From contig NZ_BNBM01000008.1 of NCBI RefSeq assembly GCF_014655715.1, forward strand, positions 355,498 to 419,497: 64,000 bases of DNA, given 5' to 3'. A program made the position numbers and the translations under genes. This document shows positions 59,681-64,000 of this stretch, piece after piece (within the stretch, counting starts at the first letter, position 1; each line of letters begins with the position of its first letter). Origin of the DNA: Streptomyces lanatus. Its GTDB lineage: Bacteria; Actinomycetota; Actinomycetes; Streptomycetales; Streptomycetaceae. The notes under the pieces were generated by a model, which worked only from the letters and a program-made list of their open reading frames with translations, was not told the DNA's origin and did not search any database.

Positions 59681-60412
59681 GTGAACCTGTCAGACAGCCG
59701 GACAGCCAGTCAGCCTCCCCGTCGCGTCAGCGCCATGGAAGCGGTGCTGGCGCATCTGCGCGACGCCATCGAGCGCGGCGAGTACGCCGTCGGCGACAAG
59801 CTGCCCTCCGAGGCGGAGCTCTGCCGCACCCTGGAGATCAGCAGGCCCGTACTGCGCGAGGCCCTGCGGGCCCTGCAGACCATGGGCCTGACCGTCTCCA
59901 AGACCGGCAAGGGCACCTTCGTCGTCGCCAGCACCGTCGAGGACCCCACCTTCGGCGACTACTCGGCCAGCGACCTGCTGGAAGTGCGCCGGCACGTCGA
60001 GATCCCGGTCGCCGGGTACGCGGCACTGCGCCGCACCCCGGAGAACCTGGACCACCTGGCTCATCTGCTCGACCGCATGGAGCGGGAGACGGACACCACC
60101 GCGTGGGTCGCGATGGACACCCTCTTCCACCTGGCCGTGGCCGAGGCCGCCCAGAACCCGGTCTTCCGCCGGGTCATCGAGGAGATCCGGGACGCACTGG
60201 CGCGTCAGTCGGCCTTCCTCAACGAGCTGGGCGGTCGCCGCGAGCAGTCCAACCGGGAGCACCGGGCGATCGTGGAGGCGCTGATCGACGGTTCCGAACT
60301 CGACGCGACCGACGCCATGGCCCATCACCTGGACCGCGTCGAGACCACCCTCACCGACATCGTGCGCCCCGCGCGCACGGACAGCACCACGGAAGGCGGA
60401 CCCGAGGCGTGA
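59681..60412 (+). CDS. GntR-family (FadR/FCD-type) regulator of the asparagine/aspartate genes
   Basis: Regulator of 243 residues. The GntR winged helix spans about 19-85 (AIERGEYAVGDKLPSEAELC, then RTLEISRPVLREALRALQTM), followed by an all-helical FCD effector domain (RRHVEIPVAGYAALRRTPEN; MDTLFHLAVAEAAQNPVFRR; NREHRAIVEALIDGSELDAT) with the histidines that usually bind a metal. Likely ligands are asparagine, aspartate or fumarate. The GTG start appears leaderless. It is translationally coupled (GTGA) to the permease gene. Confidence 0.92.
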   Translation: MNLSDSRTASQPPRRVSAMEAVLAHLRDAIERGEYAVGDKLPSEAELCRTLEISRPVLREALRALQTMGLTVSKTGKGTFVVASTVEDPTFGDYSASDLLEVRRHVEIPVAGYAALRRTPENLDHLAHLLDRMERETDTTAWVAMDTLFHLAVAEAAQNPVFRRVIEEIRDALARQSAFLNELGGRREQSNREHRAIVEALIDGSELDATDAMAHHLDRVETTLTDIVRPARTDSTTEGGPEA

Positions 60413-61848
60413 GCGAACAGCACCTCAAAGAAGAGACGCGCCCCTCGTCCGGTCACGTAGACGTCGGAGACCACGGCTACAGCAAGTCGCTGAAGGCCCG
60501 GCACGTCAACATGATCGCCATCGGCGGTGCCATCGGCACCGGCCTGTTCCTAGGGGCCGGCGGGCGACTCGCCGACGCCGGCCCGTCCCTGTTCATCGCC
60601 TACGCGGTCTGCGGCGTCTTCGCCTTCCTCGTCGTCCGCGCCCTCGGCGAACTCGTCCTGTACCGGCCCTCCTCCGGCGCCTTCGTGTCGTACGCCCGCG
60701 AGTTCATGGGTGAGAAGGGCGCGTACACGGCCGGCTGGATGTACTTCCTGAACTGGGCCACCACCGGCATCGCCGACATCACCGCGGTCGCCACCTACAC
60801 CCACTACTGGGGCATGTTCTCCGACATCCCGCAGTGGGTGATCGCCCTCATAGCCCTCGCGGTCGTCCTGACCGTGAACCTGATCTCGGTGAAGTTCTTC
60901 GGCGAACTGGAGTTCTGGTTCGCGATCATCAAGGTCGGCGCACTCGTCGTCTTCATGCTCATCGGCATCTTCCTGCTGGTCACCCAGCAGCCCGTGGACG
61001 GCCACACCCCCGGCCCGTCCCTGATCACCGACAACGGCGGCGTCTTCCCCAACGGCCTGCTCCCGATGCTGCTGATCGTCCAGGGCGTCGTCTTCGCCTA
61101 CGCCTCCGTCGAGCTGGTCGGCGTCGCCGCCGGTGAGACCGAGAACCCCGAGAAGATCATGCCCAAGGCGATCAACTCGATCATGTGGCGTGTCGGTCTG
61201 TTCTACGTCGGCTCGGTCCTCCTGCTCTCGATGCTGCTGCCCTGGTCCTCGTACAAGGCGGGCGAGAGCCCCTTCGTCACCGTCCTCTCCAATATCGGAG
61301 TCCCGGCGGCCGGCGGCGTCATGAACCTGGTGGTCCTGACGGCCGCCATGTCGTCCCTAAACTCCGGCCTGTACTCCACCGGCCGCATCCTGCGCTCCAT
61401 GGCGATGTCCGGCTCCGCCCCGAAGTTCACCTCGGTGATGAGCCGCAGCCAGGTCCCGTACGGCGGCATCCTGCTGACCAGCGGTATCTGTGTGCTGGGC
61501 GTCGGACTCAACTTCGTCGTCCCCGCCGAGGCGTTCGAGATCGTGCTGAACTTCGCGGCGATCGGCATCCTCGCCACCTGGGGCATGATCATGCTCTGTC
61601 ACCTGCTCTTCTGGCAGAAGACCCAGAAGGGCGAACTCACCCGCCCCGGCTACCGACTGCCGGGCTCCCCCTGGACCGAAGTAGTGACGCTGGCCTTCCT
61701 CGCCTCCGTCCTGGTCCTCATGTACGCCGACGGAGGCGCCGGCCGCACCACCGTGCTGTGCCTGCCGCTGATCGTCGCGGCGCTGGTCGCGGGCTGGTAC
61801 GGCATTCGCCGCCGGGTCGCCCGCGCTTCCACCAAGGCCGACGCGTGA
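60409..61848 (+). CDS. ansP: Amino acid permease, AnsP-like (asparagine uptake inferred)
   Basis: Twelve-helix APC-superfamily permease of 479 residues: LKARHVNMIAIGGAIGTGLF at the N-terminus, YRPSSGAFVSYAREFMGEKG, VELVGVAAGETENPEKIMPK and the C-terminal GYRLPGSPWTEVVTLAFLA. The AnsP/GABP branch transports asparagine, GABA or similar solutes with protons. Asparagine is favoured because asparaginase and aspartase genes follow. GTG start overlaps the GntR stop. Confidence 0.88.
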   Translation: MSEQHLKEETRPSSGHVDVGDHGYSKSLKARHVNMIAIGGAIGTGLFLGAGGRLADAGPSLFIAYAVCGVFAFLVVRALGELVLYRPSSGAFVSYAREFMGEKGAYTAGWMYFLNWATTGIADITAVATYTHYWGMFSDIPQWVIALIALAVVLTVNLISVKFFGELEFWFAIIKVGALVVFMLIGIFLLVTQQPVDGHTPGPSLITDNGGVFPNGLLPMLLIVQGVVFAYASVELVGVAAGETENPEKIMPKAINSIMWRVGLFYVGSVLLLSMLLPWSSYKAGESPFVTVLSNIGVPAAGGVMNLVVLTAAMSSLNSGLYSTGRILRSMAMSGSAPKFTSVMSRSQVPYGGILLTSGICVLGVGLNFVVPAEAFEIVLNFAAIGILATWGMIMLCHLLFWQKTQKGELTRPGYRLPGSPWTEVVTLAFLASVLVLMYADGGAGRTTVLCLPLIVAALVAGWYGIRRRVARASTKADA

Positions 61849-61906
61849 AACCCGTGTCGGTCGACGACTCCACATCGACCCACGACAAACAGGCAGCCAG
61901 GCAGTG

Positions 61907-62923
61907 ATGTACAGCAGCTCCATAGCGGACGCACCCCTTGTCCGCGAACCCCTCCACGCCCCCGTCGCCCACCTCATACGCGGCGGAATGATCGAAGGCA
62001 TCCACTACGGCTCCGTCGTCGTCCTCGGTGACGACGGCGAGGTCCGGTTCCAGCTCGGTGACATCGAGGCCGCCTTCTACCCACGCTCGGCGCTCAAGCC
62101 GGTCCAGGCCGTCGCCATGGTGCGGGCCGGGCTCCCGCTCGACGGTGAGCTGCTGTCCCTCGCGGCGGCCAGCCACTCCGGCGAGGAACGCCACCTCGCC
62201 GGGACCCGGCGCATCCTCGAACTCGCCGGGCTCACGGAGGATCATCTGCGCAACGTTCCGGACCTGCCGTTCGATCCGGTTGTCCGGGACGTCTGGGTAC
62301 GGGAAGGGCGTGCGCCCTCTAGGCTCGCCCAGAACTGTTCCGGGAAGCATGCGGCGATGTTGTACACATGCGCGCTGAACGGGTGGTCCTTGGACGACTA
62401 TCTCGACCCTGGGCATCCTCTTCAGCAGGCGATCGCCGAGATTGTCGAGGACCTCACCGGGCAGCGGATCGCTCGGGTGACCGTCGATGGGTGCGGGGCG
62501 CCGTTGTTCGCGGTTTCTCTGCATGGGCTTGCCCGTGCCGGTGCGCGGATCACCTCCGCGGCTCCGGGTACGCCCGAGGCTCGAGTGGCCGATGCGATGC
62601 GGGAGCATGCGGAGATGGCCTCTGGGGCCGGGCGAGATGTGGCCGTGTTGATGCGGGCCGTGCCGGGGTTGCTGGCGAAGGACGGCTTTGAGGGCGTGCA
62701 AGTCGCTGCGCTGGCGGACGGGCGGGCCATTGCCGTGAAGATTGCCGACGGGGCGAGTCGGGCGCGGGTGCCTGTGGCTGCCGCCGCGCTTGCGTTTGCC
62801 GGGGTCGAGCCTGAGTTGCTCACCGAGTTTCAAGGTGAGGCGCTGCTTGGGGGCGGGCGGGAGGTCGGGCGTGTGCGGCCCGTTCGTTCGCTGGAGCCGG
62901 TTGTGGTTTCGGCTTGCGCTTGA
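61907..62923 (+). CDS. L-asparaginase II (Rhizobium etli-type)
   Basis: Enzyme of 338 residues of the asparaginase II family, unrelated in sequence to the E. coli type: FYPRSALKPVQAVAMVRAGL, SLAAASHSGEERHLAGTRRI, and the active-site region QNCSGKHAAMLYTCALNG with its Ser-Gly-Lys. It hydrolyses asparagine to aspartate and ammonia. The ATG at 61907 (a GTG precedes it at 61904) lies 58 bp after the permease stop. From about 62310 onward codon choice shifts to more G- and T-ending codons than in the first half. Confidence 0.92.
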   Translation: MYSSSIADAPLVREPLHAPVAHLIRGGMIEGIHYGSVVVLGDDGEVRFQLGDIEAAFYPRSALKPVQAVAMVRAGLPLDGELLSLAAASHSGEERHLAGTRRILELAGLTEDHLRNVPDLPFDPVVRDVWVREGRAPSRLAQNCSGKHAAMLYTCALNGWSLDDYLDPGHPLQQAIAEIVEDLTGQRIARVTVDGCGAPLFAVSLHGLARAGARITSAAPGTPEARVADAMREHAEMASGAGRDVAVLMRAVPGLLAKDGFEGVQVAALADGRAIAVKIADGASRARVPVAAAALAFAGVEPELLTEFQGEALLGGGREVGRVRPVRSLEPVVVSACA

Positions 62924-62945
62924 GGAATTGCCGGATTTCTTGTGT

Positions 62946-63029
62946 GGCGGCTGCGGGTCCGTCGTGGCTTGTCGCGCCCACGCGGCGGTAGCCGCAAATC
63001 GATACAGCCCCGCGCCCCTTTGGGGCGCG
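62946..63029. repeat. Streptomyces-type intergenic repeat with terminal hairpin
   Basis: About 84 bp starting GGCGGCTGCGGGTCCGTCG and containing CGCGGCGGTAGCCGCAAATC and GATACAGCCCCGCGCCCC. I recall very similar elements in intergenic positions across many Streptomyces genomes. It ends in the hairpin at 63011-63029. Confidence 0.7.
63011..63029. terminator. Hairpin at the end of the repeat
   Basis: CGCGCCCC (63011-63018) and GGGGCGCG (63022-63029) around a TTT loop. It lies between asparaginase and aspartase and may limit readthrough. Confidence 0.75.
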
Positions 63030-63067
63030 CTCACCCTCAACCCTCTTGAAAGAAGAACCGTTTCCCC

Positions 63068-64000
63068 ATGAACGCCGCTGTCCGTAGCGAACACGATCTG
63101 CTCGGCTACCGTGACGTGCCCGCCGACGCCTACTGGGGTGTCCACACCCTGCGTGCCACGGAGAACTTCCCGATCACCGGCACTCCCATCTCCGCCTACC
63201 CGCACCTCATCGACGCCCTGGCCGCCGTCAAGGAGGCCGCTGCCCTCGCCAACGAGGAGCTTGGGCTGCTGGAGCCGAAGAAGGCCGCCGCCATCGTCGC
63301 CGCCTGCCGGGAGATCCGGAGCGGTGAGCTGCACGAGCAGTTCGTGGTCGATGTCATCCAGGGTGGCGCGGGCACCTCGACCAACATGAACGCCAACGAG
63401 GTCGTGGCCAACCGGGCGTTGGAGCTGCTGGGGTACGAGAAGGGGCAGTACCAGTACCTGCACCCCAACGAGGACGTCAACCTCGGGCAGTCGACCAACG
63501 ACGTCTATCCGACCGCCGTCAAGATCGCGACGGTCTTCGCGGTGCGCGGGCTGCTCAAGGCGATGTCCGTGCTCCAGGACGCTTTCGCCCGCAAGGCCGT
63601 CGAGTTCCGCGACGTGCTGAAGATGGGCCGTACGCAGCTCCAGGACGCGGTGCCGATGACGCTCGGGCAGGAGTTCTCGGCGTATGCCGTCATGCTCGAC
63701 GAGGACCGGTCCCGGCTCGCCGAGGCGGTCGAGTTGATCCATGAGATCAATCTGGGCGCCACGGCCATCGGCACGGGCCTGAACGCCCCCGCCGGATACG
63801 CCGAGTCCGCCCGCCGCCACCTCTCCGAGATCACCGGGCTGCCGCTGGTCACCGCCGCCAACCTGGTCGAGGCGACCCAGGACTGCGGGGCGTTCGTCCA
63901 GATGTCCGGCGTGCTCAAGCGGATCGCCGTCAAGCTCTCCAAGAGCTGCAACGACCTGCGGCTGCTGTCGTCCGGGCCGCGCGCCGGCCTCGGCGAGATC
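63068..64000 (+). CDS. aspA: Aspartate ammonia-lyase, 3'-truncated by window edge
   Basis: The first 311 residues of aspartase, which splits aspartate into fumarate and ammonia. Visible hallmarks of the aspartase/fumarase superfamily are YRDVPADAYWGVHTLRATEN, GGAGTSTNMNANEVVANRA and HPNEDVNLGQSTNDVYPTA, then KMGRTQLQDAVPMTLGQEF. The flexible SS loop with the catalytic serine lies beyond the window. The pattern fits aspartase better than fumarase because of the neighbouring asparaginase and permease. The ATG at 63068 follows an A-rich GAAAGAAGAA segment. Confidence 0.94.
   Translation, partial: MNAAVRSEHDLLGYRDVPADAYWGVHTLRATENFPITGTPISAYPHLIDALAAVKEAAALANEELGLLEPKKAAAIVAACREIRSGELHEQFVVDVIQGGAGTSTNMNANEVVANRALELLGYEKGQYQYLHPNEDVNLGQSTNDVYPTAVKIATVFAVRGLLKAMSVLQDAFARKAVEFRDVLKMGRTQLQDAVPMTLGQEFSAYAVMLDEDRSRLAEAVELIHEINLGATAIGTGLNAPAGYAESARRHLSEITGLPLVTAANLVEATQDCGAFVQMSGVLKRIAVKLSKSCNDLRLLSSGPRAGLGEI

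Noticed and set aside
49300..60000. A radical SAM (FxsB-like) gene in the peptide-modification region
   Set aside because: No CxxxCxxC motif or SPASM-type cysteine-rich frame was found on either strand.
61718..63820. 700-codon minus-strand frame across asparaginase, repeat and aspartase
   Set aside because: It crosses a known-type repeat and two well-supported genes; low-complexity Gly/Arg/Val translation.
1..64000. tRNA genes, CRISPR arrays, insertion sequences, integrases, attachment sites
   Set aside because: No cloverleaf with conserved T-loop, no regularly spaced repeats, and no transposase or integrase motifs were seen.

Overview
The window is high-GC DNA (roughly 70% or more by eye) with strongly G/C-ending codons, many GTG starts and ATGA/GTGA stop-start overlaps. 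Together with secreted plant-polysaccharide hydrolases, a CebR-type operator, a DtxR/DmdR-type iron box and a familiar intergenic repeat near the right edge, this points to a Streptomyces chromosome. No tRNA, rRNA, CRISPR array, insertion sequence or prophage was seen. The first gene (pyruvate carboxylase) and the last (aspartate ammonia-lyase) run off the ends.

Layout. 0-7 kb: the C-terminal two thirds of pyruvate carboxylase, a secreted protein, an EF-hand protein, and a ferric-siderophore uptake operon (binding protein plus two permeases, no ATPase) behind an iron box. 7-12.6 kb: a two-gene secreted hydrolase operon (SGNH esterase-CBM2, then GH5 mannanase-Fn3-CBM2) behind a perfect CebR operator; then a cyclase and a thiamine-diphosphate enzyme that overlap. 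12.6-15.8 kb: the molybdate transporter modABC, led by a small TOBE protein with a damaged helix-turn-helix. 16-21 kb: a LysR regulator, NAD-dependent formate dehydrogenase, a long-form GAPDH and another LysR. 21-31.6 kb: secreted M9 collagenase, a two-subunit molybdenum hydroxylase, a secreted lipase, a PucR-like regulator, a LysR/DJ-1 divergent pair and a membrane-anchored peptidoglycan-binding protein. 31.7-37.7 kb: a phosphoribosyltransferase-hydrolase fusion, peptidase E, a flavin monooxygenase-type protein, an SseB-like protein, an orphan PqqB-like protein, MarR and VOC proteins. 37.9-46 kb: a complete galactan utilisation locus (LacI regulator, sugar ABC importer, GH42 beta-galactosidase, GH53 endo-galactanase) arranged around one divergent promoter region with a LacI-type operator. 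46-49.3 kb: small regulators, a two-subunit fluoride channel operon with a DUF190 gene between the halves, and uppP.

49.4-59.6 kb is the most unusual region. Four tightly overlapping genes encode a trypsin-like protease with a C-terminal effector-associated-type domain, a VMAP-like protein, a MoxR-type AAA+ ATPase and a 1448-residue vWA/NB-ARC/TPR protein. Facing them are a HExxH protein of the alpha-ketoglutarate peptide beta-hydroxylase type and a 76-residue peptide resembling the leader of FxSxx-COOH (FxsA-type) precursors. No radical SAM gene is present and the peptide lacks the FxSxx C-terminus. It looks like a hybrid of an NTP-dependent conflict or signalling system and a variant peptide-modification system.

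59.7-64 kb is an asparagine/aspartate catabolic unit: GntR/FCD regulator, amino-acid permease, L-asparaginase and aspartase (asparagine to aspartate to fumarate), interrupted by the Streptomyces-type repeat with a strong hairpin.
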